From: Pinus tabuliformis
Taxonomy: Eukaryota; Streptophyta; Pinopsida; Pinales; Pinaceae
Assembly (NCBI GenBank): GCA_031772625.1
Contig: CM062817.1
Span: forward strand, 952,981,705-953,045,704
Length of the DNA: 64,000 bases
Direction: 5' to 3'
The notes beneath the pieces were generated by a model. It did no database searches, was not told the origin of the DNA, and worked only from the letters and a program-made list of their open reading frames with translations. A program made the translations under genes and the position numbers. How positions within the stretch are numbered: position 1 is the first letter of the stretch; each line of letters opens with the position of its first letter. Shown here one piece after another: positions 35,548 to 47,100 of the stretch.

Positions 35548-36786
35548 CTAATGCCCCAGCTCAGGATGAGCGGCTAAGTAGGTAGCTATCGCATTGGCTA
35601 CACACCTAAAAGTGCGAACCCAGTCACGTGGCATGCCAACCACATGATGCTGCATATCCTCAGGAAGGTCCTCTATGGCAGCCATCGGTACTCAGTGAGT
35701 TAGTCTCACCAAGTGTCGCTGAACTATATGTAGAAGTCGTTATGTATCAACAACCGCCTCTTCGGCTCCTCAGCCGCACCGTCCATGCCATGGGAACCCA
35801 TCTAGTCGTACCGGCCCAATATCTGGAACATGATCATCATATTAGTCATTTGAATCCCATCAAAAATATTTTTCAAAAATCATTATTATATTTGAAAAAT
35901 CCAAAAAATCATAAAATCAAAAATACTTACCAATGTCTCCCCATGTTGCAGTCGGTGGTAACGCTAGATCGAGATCTCCTCGGAAATCCAACCCAGCATA
36001 AGGGTAGTCATCTATGGCGATGATCTGTTGATCCCACCAGGAAAAGAAGTCATCGTCAAATGCAATCTGTGGGACGTCCCAACCCCCTTGATGTTTCATC
36101 AGGTCGGCCCACCTGCCCATGCGTGGATCTCGTGGGGTGCTGATGGAAACTGCTACCCTAGGGTGGAGTGCAGGGACCCTCTCAAAAAATAAAGAACACA
36201 GAATATTCCCATATCCAAAGTTTTTGGTCTGCCCCCTCTTGATAGAAGTGAGCTGGCTCTTCATGCTAGCCAGAAGAGGAGTAAACCAGTCAAATACAGT
36301 GGTGAGACAGTTAACTGCCACGCTCATGGTTAGCCGTGATGCCTGGTGCAGAGAAGCTGATTTGTTCACTCGAGCTATGGTGAACAGGATTATCCTCAGC
36401 GGTAAACTCGCCAGATGTGTGATGGAAATTTGACTTCCAACCTTCTTTGGATGTCCCAAGAAATATATCTGTACGTAGTCCTCAATCGAGAGAATGCTCC
36501 ATGTCTTGCCTTGGGAATGTACTACCTCTCCCCTTCGGGAAAGGCCTATGATCAAATAGATATCTTCCACTTCTGTCCTGAGTGGCATCTGGTCAATCAT
36601 AATGGCATCCTCCTCGATATTCCAGTAATCAATGAGCATCTCAAGCAGACATTTGTTTGCTTTCATATTCGGCAGTTTGAAGAATTTAAGCAAACCACGT
36701 CCCCGTAGGGCATCCAAAGCATCAGGATCATTCATGACCTCATCATCCACTGCAGTATGCTCTCTTTCTCGCCAAGTGATCGGCAT
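35548..36786 (-). pseudogene. antisense intron-containing gene inside G1 (plant mobile domain-like)
   Basis: The gene lies on the strand opposite to gag-pol. Exon A runs 36786 to 35931 (ATG at 36786-36784; a longer open frame reaches ATG 36882). It ends at a donor G|GTAAGT (35930-35929). A 108-base T-rich intron follows with a CTAAT branch-like word and a TTCCAG acceptor (35824-35823). Exon B (35822-35548) stays in the same frame, giving 1131 bases, a multiple of three, and ends TAG. Exon A is fully open; exon B has three in-frame stops (35772, 35742, 35694). The protein has a MLIDYW segment and EVEDIYLIIGLSRRGEVV, like the plant mobile domain (PMD). An upstream noncoding exon ending at 37000 is possible, with donor GTAACT and acceptor TTTCTTCAG at 36789-36788. 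Confidence 0.65.
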
Positions 36787-36825
36787 CCTGAAGAAAAAAT
36801 GATTTTCCACCGTTATTTTTTTGTT

Positions 36826-36906
36826 GCGTATACGCGGGTCCCTTTGCTCATAGTCACGTATAAGGCCCGCGTGTAGTTTCATATTACCAACCCGCGTATA
36901 CGTCAC
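36826..36906. promoter_or_regulatory. GTATAC/GCG inverted-repeat module at start of antisense gene
   Basis: GTATACGCGGG (36828-36838) and CCCGCGTATAC (36891-36901) are exact inverted repeats 52 bases apart, with CACGTATA and CCCGCGTGTA between them. The outer part CCAACCCGCGTATACGTC closely matches CCAACCTGCGTATATGTC of the 5' LTR (26461-26478). If the predicted leader intron is real, the module lies within it. Confidence 0.55.
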
Positions 36907-37111
36907 AGTGAAATTTTTGGCAAAAAAATCAACGGTAAAACATTAATTAAAAATCCTAAAACTAGTTACAATGGATTGCAAGACAAGTATAAGAGTTACC
37001 TGGAGGTTTTTGAAGAATCTGAATGGTTGAATTTGGCATATGGAAAGTTTGCTCCTTTTGCTCCACTTCTCTGCTCTCAAACTCAAATGGTGAAAATGGT
37101 GAGTCTAAAAA

Positions 37112-37123
37112 CTATTTTATAGG
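37112..37123 (-). promoter_or_regulatory. possible TATA box of antisense gene
   Basis: CCTATAAAATAG on the minus strand, about 110 bp upstream of the predicted leader donor and 325 bp upstream of the likely ATG. No other promoter evidence. Confidence 0.35.
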
Positions 37124-37124
37124 T

Positions 37125-39680
37125 TTTTGAAAATGCAAAATTTTTTCAAAATTTTATTTTGTTTGGCCTCACGTAACTTTTAACATGGGAGCTTGGAATG
37201 TCGAGAATGGTTTGAATTTCAGGACATTTTGGATGTTTTTCGATAGTTTCGAGACGGTTCCATGACTGCTGACCCGTCATGGCAGGTATCGTTTTCTCAC
37301 TGGCATATAGGTTAGGGAAGCCATTTTTACGTTGCATTATGCATACTAGCCTCCATTTGTCGATACATCTGCCATAGGGTCGATCCCATCATGTTATGGT
37401 TCGTAAGCCATCTTCACTCGCCAATTTTTTAAATCATGACACAATGGTAGAAGCCATCCTTTACATGGGCATCGTAGTTAGCACCTCACTAACATTTTTT
37501 GCCTATGCTGCTCCAATCTGAGTAGGCTCAGGAGTCCTCTTTAGTCCCGCCATGACTTATGCGATGAAGCCTCATTCCTCTTTGCTTCTTCCCTTCGTTC
37601 TAGCCTTATACCCTAGACGCTCCTTTGTGTTGAGTTGTACCACTACATTGCATTTTGACCATTTTCACCTTTTGGACTTGAGCCAGCTTCACTTGGACTC
37701 GTGTTTAAGCCAACTTTTGACCATGCCGATTGCAAAATCAAACTTGCATACCTTTAAATTCTACAACTTGACGCACCTTGACCCATGGAAGGAACACACC
37801 TTTGAGTGTCACTGACCAGTTTTCACCTCCCTGCATTGAGCATAGGAACGTTCCAATCCTAGGAACTAGATCATTTGTTTCACTGACACTCGTTCCTTCC
37901 ACTGTACTATAGCATTCTTTTATTCTTTTTCCAGCTTAAAAGAAAAAGACAAAAAAATTATATATTCCAAAAAGAGCGGGAACGGGACAATATTTCCATT
38001 TATTGTTGGCAGCTAGAGTCATTCGTGTCGCCCTTGAACAAAGCACTCAAAACAAAGTCTCCTCTGTTTGGGCAGGATTTAGTTTGACTTAGGTACGCCT
38101 TAACCTTGTTATTGAGTCAATTCTCCCTCAATTGGTTATTTCTTCCAATCATATGGAGGGTTCGTTTGTGCCTCCTGCATGATGAACTTATACAGAGTCA
38201 TCAGATGCTGCCACATAGTCACATTGAGTCGTGTTTTTGTTCAAGGGAAGTTAGCATGAGTCGGCCTCTCTACAGTGTCTCTTGACTCATTTTTCAGTTG
38301 GCCATCCCTGGTTGTCAGTATCATGTCTATCATCACATCAGTTATATTGGTCCTTCACTCGTGCCAGTTCGAGAAGGCCTCCATTGACTTCTTGTTGGCG
38401 GGTCTTGTCCTTATCAACGGCGACATCTTGCTCTGAGGACAGGCCTAGAGCTGCACCCTGGCCCTATTTTCATTATTTATAGGTCACCTTGTGCTCAACA
38501 TTGATCAGTATCATGGGTCTTTGACTGAGTGGTTTCCCATGTGTTCGACATCAGCTTATATTATCACACATTGGGATTCGTGCAGTACCTTGGTTTCCAT
38601 TTGACCCTATTGGTGGATACCTCACCTCTGTGTCAACTTGCATTATTGGTTTGTTCAGAGGGTTTCTGTCATGCGCTAGCCACATCTTGTGTACGCCGGA
38701 AACATACTTCGGTCGGGTTACTACATCTCTTTCATCCGATTCCTTCCACATTATTGGCCTACGGGTTACGCTCATGCTAGATTGATGAAGGATTCCTTAA
38801 TGCCTTCCTTCTAGCGGATCTTTCCCTATTGACTCCGACTCATTGCTCTGGGGTAAAGATCTAGAGTCCATTTGGCAGTACCTTGGGGTGCAGTCATTAG
38901 TGGCAGATCCTTCGCTATTGATAGTGGGAAACCATCATTGTCTCCTGATCAATAGATTCTTACAGGTGTTTGACTCCAGCTCATCTATTCACACTTGTTA
39001 GATTGTACTAGGTACCTTGACACTCATTATCATTATCAGTGAGTAGTCTCGTGTTTGTTAACGGTATACATCAATGACCGGTAATCAAACGATTTCTCAC
39101 ATGGTCGACTTCAGATCATTTATTCCCATGGTGTAGAAATGTACCACAACGATCGGTGAAGACCTCAGGTTCTATCAACATTCACTGGTTCACTTGACAG
39201 TTGCTCCTGTTGCTGCTAGTTGATACCATTCCACCTTATATGTTGCAGTGAGTCATGGCGACATTCTATATGCTGGCACCTGAGTTTTCAGTGTAGTACC
39301 ATCCTATTACGTCGTGTCCAGTTGGTACCTTTTGTGATCAGTTTTTGATATCAGTGATCTGGTTCATCCTTCAGCATCATTGACATTCTTATATGCGATA
39401 TTCAGACATGTAATTGTTCGATCATGATCAGATGATCCATTATGTTTTTCCAGTTCTTTATACTTGTATACTTAGTGGATCCGCTTGTACTTGATATGCA
39501 GACATGCTTTACTTTTTCTGAGCATGGGTATGCCCGCCTCAGACATTGTTTCTTTCTGATCTCCTTTTGTGGCTTGGCAGGCTGAACTCTGGTGCTGTCC
39601 TTCTCGGTTTTTGACAGATTTCCTTTCCATGTACTTTCTTAATACATTTCGGCCATCATGTGCCCGTTCTAACCTCATAT
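37125..39680 (+). other. long 3' untranslated region of G1
   Basis: About 2.5 kb without a credible gene. From about 38280 to 39460, degenerate repeats recur, for example versions of GTTCGACATCAGCTTAT near 38541, 38968 and 39103, and GCAGTACCTTGG near 38582 and 38876. Hypervariable 3' regions with tandem repeats are known in plant Tat elements. Confidence 0.45.
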
Positions 39681-39693
39681 ATTAGGGGGCATC
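39681..39693 (+). promoter_or_regulatory. polypurine tract region of G1
   Basis: ATTAGGGGGCATC directly precedes the 3' LTR. The AGGGGG core is the likely primer for plus-strand synthesis. Confidence 0.6.
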
Positions 39694-40701
39694 TGTTATA
39701 GCTCCAAATCTCATTCTTGGGGTTTGTGACGCTGCACTCATGGCCCTGGGAAACCCCTCCTTCCAGACCTGGTCCGAAATTTAAAAAACAGTGTTTTATT
39801 CCCTATACGCAAAATTTCCCTAAGCTAAACGCGTGTATACACGGGTCTGCGTATACCCAACCCACGTATATGTCTTTAAACATTTAAAAATAATTAAATC
39901 TCCTTAATTTCAGGCGAAGATCGAGGGTTTTACCTACTGATCACCTGTTAGTGCCCGTGGCCCAACTGTTCCCAACGAATTCCCAACTAAAAAACTACTT
40001 TGGGAGAAGTATAAAAAGGCTTCAATGGGAAGGCCTAAGGGAGGAGAGAAGAGAGAGAAAGGTTATTATGCTGAGATTTCCCTGACCAGGTCTGAATATC
40101 CTAGTGCCTTTTGCACTTCCCCCATTTTTACAAGAAACCCTTGTTTCCTTGTGTGATGATGTCCATCTACTACTTGTGATATCATGGAGTAAGTCATGGA
40201 AGGATTTTGTTAAAGGCTTGAGACTGGACGAATCTGGAGGTCGGTTCCGCTTGGAGCCTGCAAAAGGATGACTCAAGTGAAATTATTCCTTTCTGTACTT
40301 TATTTGTCTATAATAAAAGAAACACATGTCTTTGTTCCTGATATAAATCTTCTTCATGTTTATGATATCCATGTTATGATTCATGTATGAATGGTTGTTT
40401 AATTTCATAACTAACTACCTTTCAATATATTATGAAGATGATTTCTTTATGATGTTTAATCCATATACTGTTGTACTTTCTTGAATTGATTGTTTTGCAG
40501 GTTAAAAGAGCGAAAGGAACTCCAAGAAGGGTTTGGACCCTGGAAGGACCTTCTCAAACATATGACCTTAGGTATGCCCCTTATCATAGAGTTTTCTTAT
40601 ATTAGCATCATGGTTGTATGGAATGTGTGTTTCTCTATATAGAAAACTTTCAGTCTGCTAGGGTATCAGCCCAAGATCCTAGGGGAACTTTTCCCTTAAC
40701 A
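39694..40701 (+). repeat. 3' LTR of G1
   Basis: 1008 bp, paired with 26298-27305. The GCGTATAC module is at 39803-39874 and the TATA box at 40010-40019. Differences from the 5' LTR are mainly single substitutions. Confidence 0.95.
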
Positions 40702-41290
40702 AACCCTAATGAAAGTGCATTATCAAATATTCATCAACACTAACATAAGTTTGGCATACCTATTGACTTCATGGGCTACCATTTGTGCGATGTAAAGATA
40801 TGTTTCAATATTTTTCAATAATTGTTATAATGAACAAAATCTCTCGAATTTATCACTAACCATGCTCTTCACGTTTTGAGGATGGTCAGATATACCACTT
40901 ATTAACATTCTTACTGCAATAGAAAATTCACCATTATAACAACATCCAAAAAAACTGGAGTCCATATATATCCTCACACAATTGTAAGGATAAATCATAC
41001 AAAATGATGTTGTACTTGTATATGAAAGTCGTGCATTTTCATATTTTTCATAGTTTGGATCTTCAACAAGCTTAGAAACACTTAGAAACAATAAGGAAGA
41101 TTGCTATCAGCGATAGGCACAAGTCCAACTCCATAGCACCGAACACTGCATGTTGTTCAACCATTCCTCCTCGGTTGTCATTCTTATAGAACCTTAAAAT
41201 ATAAGTGCCAATTTTTTCACAAAAACATAGTCCAAACCCTGCACTAGGCAAGATTGCATGTTCTTTAGCAGAGCTTACTTTCTGAAATTA
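40702..41290 (-). pseudogene. unrecognised relic ORF, right side of G1 insertion
   Basis: An open piece at 40825-41091 (88 codons, Cys/Tyr/Ser-rich) lies within a longer coding-like minus-strand stretch. The upstream part around 41100-41280 reads SAGFGLCFCEKIGTYILRF in another frame. It could be an old protein gene or element cut by G1. No domain is recognised. Confidence 0.3.
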
Positions 41291-41295
41291 ATAAC

Positions 41296-41316
41296 CCCCC
41301 TATATAATATAGGGGG
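41296..41316. repeat. perfect 10-bp palindrome
   Basis: CCCCCTATAT and ATATAGGGGG with a single central base. It could be a cruciform-prone site or the remains of an inverted repeat. Confidence 0.85.
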
Positions 41317-42477
41317 ATTTTACTTAAAAGAACCTTGAAGAAGACGCTTAAGTCGCCTTTTCAAATTTTCAGGGGAAAATTAGATTTCTAAACCAGTAAG
41401 CCAACATATTTATTTAGATCAATTTCGTTGAAGAAGATCGTAATATATCAAATTCTAGAAAACTAAGGGCATATACCTGAAATTCAAGTAATAATGAGCC
41501 CTAACTAAAGATTTCTTTGGTAATTTTCTCTATTTCAGCAGTGAAAACAATTGTCCCAAAACAATCTTGTGGCTCAAGAAATAATGAACTCTTAAATACA
41601 GGTGCAAGAATAATAAAACAAATTCACTTGAGGTTGAAATCGAGAAATTCAGGTGATTTGATTTGGATGATGGATATATATCTTCTTTTCCTTATTCCGT
41701 CCAAATCATGACGCCATGACAATACCAAGAAACAAAGATTTTTGCAATGGATTCGTCTCAATTTTTAGAAAATTGTGCACTCGTGGGACCATATTGGGTG
41801 CCTCCAACATATTTAAGGGCAGGGCTCGATCAATGCAAGAGTATTTTGATCATTTGATATGGGGAAAATCATGAGGGTAGTGTGCTCAAGTCAGGGTTTG
41901 AATTCTCACTTTTCGTGTCCCTTGTAAGCTTGCAATATTGTAAGGCAATGCATTGCAGCTTAAGCTTCCCTATCGGCATTTAAGCTTCATAAATATTTGA
42001 GCATCCAACCCATAATCGATTCCATGAGCAACCCTATGAAAATAAAGAAGAAATCATTAGGAGCCATCAGGGGAAAACCTCTATTTGTATTAGAGTGGTA
42101 TCTCTAATACAAAGAGAGACTTCAACATGTTACCTCTTGGGGTAGATATGTTCACTCGTGCATCCGATGCTTGGTTTTGTGTTTTTAATTTTTTAATTAC
42201 TTACTTTATATATTTAGATAAATTTATATATATGTTTATATTATTATGACTTAAGGCGTTTTTCTCAAAATAACTTCCCTTCCATGCCACATGTAAGGTT
42301 GTTGATTTTAATGTTAGACTATTGAAGTAATCTCTGCCATCGGATTTAATGAATACCGTTATTATTTAGTTATAGAAATAATCGAATAACAATACCCACT
42401 GCATCTTTCTTAATGCCTTAGATAAATAATTTCTCTACCAAAATAGATCCCTTCAAAGGTCCTGCTAAGCCACAACC
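41317..42477. other. unassigned spacer
   Basis: No recognised gene, repeat or element end. Confidence 0.4.
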
Positions 42478-42840
42478 TTAGCTTCGGCTCCGACACCATT
42501 TATCTGCCCATCGACCCTTTGCAGTTTTCAAAGAAGATGTCAACAAATACATGGTGCCTCCGATAAAGAGCTTCTCTATGACAGCCCCAGAGACCTCGAT
42601 GAAGTAAGCACTGAAATCAGCATTAAGTTCTCCGTATTGATATAAGTTGGGAAAAAATTGATAAGACACAGTTGAATGGGATTGTCTAGTGTACCAAGTT
42701 TCCTCTGTTCCTGAAGCTTTTAATAAAGGTGTTGAAACAACTCTATTCGGAGAAAGCAACATGTATTGTTGAGATGTGGTAGGGGAGACCAAGGTGGTGT
42801 ATTGTGATCCATCAATAGTCAGTTTGCATGATGATTAACA
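42478..42840 (-). pseudogene. unrecognised coding-like fragment
   Basis: An open frame of 104 codons that extends a few more codons upstream (KLTIDGSQYTTLVSPTTSQQ) to about 42835. Its composition is protein-like (mixed hydrophobic, several Tyr and Ser, no low complexity). It contains LYQYGELNADFSAYFIEVSG. It may be an exon or gene fragment. I do not recognise the family. Confidence 0.35.
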
Positions 42841-44700
42841 TTTTAGATGACCGGCTTAAAATATAGTATTAAGAACATCCACTGAAAGCAATCTCTACGT
42901 TAGAGGGACAAATTACAAAATGCATAAAATAGTCTGGAGGAATTTATTGAATGACTAGAGGATGTGAGGCTGTGCAAGTAATGCAGGTGCCCTTGTTAAG
43001 ACGTTCAAATAGAGATCTTACTGTAATTTCTTTAGAGAAAATATCGATATAAGAAAATGTAAACAGTTAGTTTTGCCGATTTTAAGAAAGGGCGGTACTA
43101 TATTTGAAAAGCATACTATCCAAGAAGAGTAGAAAATACTAAGTTTTGCAGAGTTTAGAACAAAGTCATTCTATATTTAAAACACACTTGAGTTTAGCTC
43201 GGTGAAATTTAGAACCCAATGTTGAATAAGAGGCATGAAGAGAAAATGAAAAAGGTTATGTATAGATGAGGGAGTACTACATGTGAGGTAATAAGAATTT
43301 TTATAATCTTAATGACCATATAATGGTGAAGAGGAGGAAGCCATTTGTGACACATTTTACAGGGTGCTAATCTGGTAGTGGAGAACACAATAAACTCTAT
43401 AAAGGGGGAGAATTGTTGGAAGGAGATGGAGAGGGCCTAGAATTTTGCACATGATGATGTGCTCAAAAACTGTGGCTTCATACATTATAATATGCAGTAT
43501 TCCCATGTAAATCTTGTTCAATAATTTTGTTTCCCATCTTGAATGGCCAAAAATATATAGTTTTTTCTGCTTTAATTTTGCAGTTGTGTATATAATATCA
43601 TAGTCCCCATTGTTTTGTAGGGAATGAATACTACTTTATTATATAAGAAATGATGCACATGAATGAAATATATCATTCTATGCACCTATTTATCTAAGGT
43701 CAAGGATTTTTTTATTTTTGGATAACTGTCTTTGCGTTTTGCGGGCTGGTTAGGTTTATTTTGATGAGTGTATGGTCTAACTTAATTATTATGGATGATG
43801 TTACTTTTATGGATATATGACATAATTCAATTATTATGGATAATTTTCTAGTAGTAAGGTTGTATAATTTCATTACATAGGCATTTTCCAAATGGTAAAA
43901 TGCCTCAACATGACTGAGTTCGTGAATCTGTTGTATATATATATTTTAACTTGCTAGACTGATTCACAAGCACAATAAAATTTATGAGTTTGTTGTACAA
44001 ATATTTAAGGCAAGAGTACTGTAATTATTTTATTTTTTGGATCTATATTTTATTAAAATTAATAAATCATAATGAAAATCAATAAATATGATTTTCAAAA
44101 TATATAACTAGCATAAATTCATTAATTTTACAACATATTCATTTCTTTTATTATAGTCAATATTACTTTTCTATTTAGAGCACTTGTCAACTCAACCTAC
44201 TGGATTGAAAGACAAACTTACACATCCCCCATATTGGGTTGTAGAATGAGCCTTTAGACTCAAAGAGAAAAAAATAAAAATAAATGAAACAGTTAAACAA
44301 TTATTTTGAACCTGGTAGCCTTTAGAATACTAGATTAGTCAGAAGTATTCAACAATTTATGATTTTTTTTATAATATTTGATTTGTCAGAAATACTTCTT
44401 AACTTATCATACATTGTCTCTCTCTTTCCAACCTATGTGACGGATACCGTATTTTGAAATAGTTTGTTGTTGATTTAAATTGTTCAGGTAATCCCATTCT
44501 CTATTTCGGAAAACAACAAGCCTCGCATAGACTCCTGGATCTCAAATTTGTTGAAGAAAATCATATTGAACAAGGTAATACTGAATCTAGATCTTGTACC
44601 TGATCTGGGTGAGTTTACCCATACCAAACCTAGGGATTCCCAATGCATAAGTTTTCCTCCCTTTGGACTTGCCAAATACTAATTGCAAATAGATTTTCAC
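42841..44700. other. unassigned spacer with a copia-like 3' junction
   Basis: Nothing recognised, except that 43401-43420 reads AAAGGGGGAGAATTGTTGGA. This looks like a polypurine tract followed by an LTR start (TGTTGGA from 43414) on the plus strand. No partner LTR or coding sequence was found nearby. Confidence 0.3.
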
Positions 44701-44708
44701 TCTGTTAA

Positions 44709-44926
44709 GCTTTGTAGATTTCTGGTTGAAGTAGCTAAGATCTAGGCATCCATATTTGATTTATTTTTTTCACAATTTCTTGATGCATGTAAATACCATT
44801 GATTCCAATTTCACAAAAGCTTTGTAGATTTTTGGTTGAAGTAGCTAAGATCTATGCATCCAGATTTTGATTTTCTTTTTTTCACAATTTTTGGATGCAT
44901 GTAAACCATTGATTCCAATTTCACAA
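44709..44926. repeat. 110-bp tandem duplication
   Basis: Two copies start GCTTTGTAGATTT at 44709 and 44819 and end in CAATTTCACAAA. They differ by a few substitutions and small indels. Confidence 0.9.
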
Positions 44927-45114
44927 ATCGAAGTTTCAGAGGCATAATTCTTTGGTGTAACAAAATCTCATTTGTTGAGAGATGTTTTATTGTTTGCAAA
45001 TTATGTAGAATACCTTCAGAAAATTAAGTTGCTTTCAATGACAAGTACCTTTGTTACTATAATCTACTCTACCTTATCTACATTAAAGGTAACAAGTGGG
45101 ATCTATTCAATCTA

Positions 45115-45210
45115 ACTTAACTTGGATTTGCACTTAGCATTATCTATTGATCTATTGAGATAACTTAACCTGGATTTTCACCTAGCATCATCTATTGATC
45201 TATTGAGATA
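45115..45210. repeat. 48-bp tandem duplication
   Basis: Copies at 45115-45162 and 45163-45210, starting ACTTAACYTGG and ending TATTGAGATA, with four visible differences. Confidence 0.9.
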
Positions 45211-46052
45211 TGCTACATAGCTGTGTGCAGATTATGTGTAATGTTTGATTTATAAAACTTGGGTTGCTTTGAATAGCATGTAGTTTAATGACATGAATTT
45301 CAAGCACGAATGCATGGGGGTGTGAATTTTTCAATTTTGATTTTATGAAAATAATACCATTTTGTGGGGCAGACAAATTGGATATGATGTTCTTATTTTT
45401 CAATTTTAATTTTATGGATAATAATTATTGTATTGGTTTGTAGCTAAATGATATCCAGCTGGCTTAAAAATGCGGATCTTGAAGCCCTACTTTCTGAAGG
45501 TACATTTTCTTATAACCTTTTCAAATGATGCTACCACTATAGGACACAATCTGATAACACTATGTTATTTTTGACGTGGTTTAATCTTTGAGCAATTTAC
45601 AGTATGCATTTATCAGATAAATGAACATGTTAGATTCTAATCATTTGTACATTTGGCATATTTGTCATCATTGCATACAAAATTTAGCACAAACTAGTAG
45701 CGAAATACCTAGTATCAGCAGTTGTAAAAATGTTGTGAATAACCTAAGAAGAGAAGAATACAACAATTTTCATAGGAGAGTCCTTTGGCCTTTTTAATCG
45801 TTTAGTCTCCCTTTGTGAACCTACAGGCAACAAAATCTCTTATTGAATGGCCATTACACAGAGGGAAGACCTCATAGAATGGAAAATCATTGAACAAAGT
45901 GTATCTGATTCATTTCAAATTGGATTTTAAAAACATAACCTAAATGAATGGATTGTTATTTTTAAATTGTGGTATTTTTATTTTTATTCTTGATCTTAGA
46001 ATATTAATCAACTATTTGATTTTATTTGAAACACAAATTTTAAAAGACAACT
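45211..46052. other. unassigned spacer
   Basis: No recognised feature. Confidence 0.4.
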
Positions 46053-46057
46053 TGGAA

Positions 46058-46421
46058 TGTAAATGTGTTAGAAAACTTGCACATATGAATCTAGCTAGTA
46101 AAGGTTGAACACACAGCTTTGTAGAGCAAAAACACTAAAAGAATCGAAAGAACAAAAACGAATGATTGATTCAGAAAATAGGTTACAATGCTCATGATAT
46201 AACATTATTGGGTGAAGATCCCAAGGTAATGCACCATAGTGGTGATCAATGAGAGGACTCAACACCTACAACAAGTTCTGGAGAGAACTAGCCAGTTGCG
46301 AAGTGAAAGGAGGAGCAAATCAGGGAGTAAATAATGTAGAAAAGATATTGCATGTAGTCCCATGCTCTAAGTGTCCGCATGTGCCAGTAATGAAGGTCCT
46401 AGGTGTGTAGTACCTCCAACA
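46058..46421 (-). repeat. 3' LTR of C1
   Basis: 364 bp with a single copy of the 57-bp unit that is tripled in the other LTR (near 46288-46345). It is bounded by TGGAA on the left and the polypurine tract on the right. Confidence 0.93.
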
Positions 46422-46639
46422 CCCCCCGTGAACACCATTATGGAGAAAAATAGAAAATGGGCCCTGGCAACTAAGGCCAAAGGTCACCCAAAATACAGTG
46501 CAACTTGTACTAAAATTGAGGAAAGAGGGAAAAACACATGGGAAACCCCCCCCCCCCCCCCAAAAATACAATGTAATCAAAAGAAAAGAGGAAGAAAAGA
46601 CAATTGCTAAGCAACTGTGTCCTTCACTCCGAGACGATT

Positions 46640-47100
46640 GCGTAGAGAGTGAAACTTCTACTCAGTGAATGTCTTGGTGACGATGTTTGCAGTTTGTTCT
46701 GCTGAAGGATAGAACTGCAAATCAATGACCCAATCATGTACTAAGTCTTTGATGTAGTGGATGTGGATATCAATGTGCTTCGTCCGTTGCCATTGTACTA
46801 GATCCCTGCAAAATTTGAGAGTGTTCTGGTTGTCACACCAGATGACAGTGGGTTGGTGGAACTGGAAGCCCAACTTAGTGAGGAAGTGTTGTAGCCACAG
46901 AGCCTGAATGGTGATGTTGACTACTACTCTGTACGTGGCCTCAGCTGAAGAGAGAGCAATAGCAACCTGCTTCTTGCTCGACCAACAGATAGGGCGAGAC
47001 CCTAGACTAAGTGAATATCAGGAGGTGGAATTTCACCCACCAAATCAGAATTTGTGAAGCCAAGGAGATTCAATGCAGTGCCTGTTGCATAGTGAATCCC
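46640..47100 (-). pseudogene. RNase H of C1
   Basis: The open piece 46658-46873 has VIWCDNQNTLKF, TKHIDIHIHYIKDLV and a C-terminal ANIVTKTFTE motif, all typical of copia RNase H. Upstream coding with stops continues to about 47100. Confidence 0.85.

Larger units (their letters stand above)
26298..40701 (+). mobile_element. Ty3/gypsy Tat-like LTR retrotransposon G1
   Basis: A complete plus-strand element of 14.4 kb. Two 1008-bp LTRs (TGTTATAG...TTAACA) enclose a primer site and a leader. These are followed by gag, protease, RT, RNase H, integrase, a second RNase H, an AT microsatellite, a gene on the opposite strand, a long 3' untranslated region and a G-rich polypurine tract. The flanks AACCT (26293-26297) and AACCC (40702-40706) are a target duplication with one mismatch. 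LTR copies differ by several percent where compared by eye, mostly C/T changes. An extra RNase H and an antisense ORF are known features of the plant Tat group, which supports the lineage call. Confidence 0.9.

Noticed and set aside
37552-38780. Several plus-strand frames of 60-87 codons
   Set aside because: Cys/Ser/Leu-rich chance frames in the 3' untranslated region of G1, with no recognised motif.
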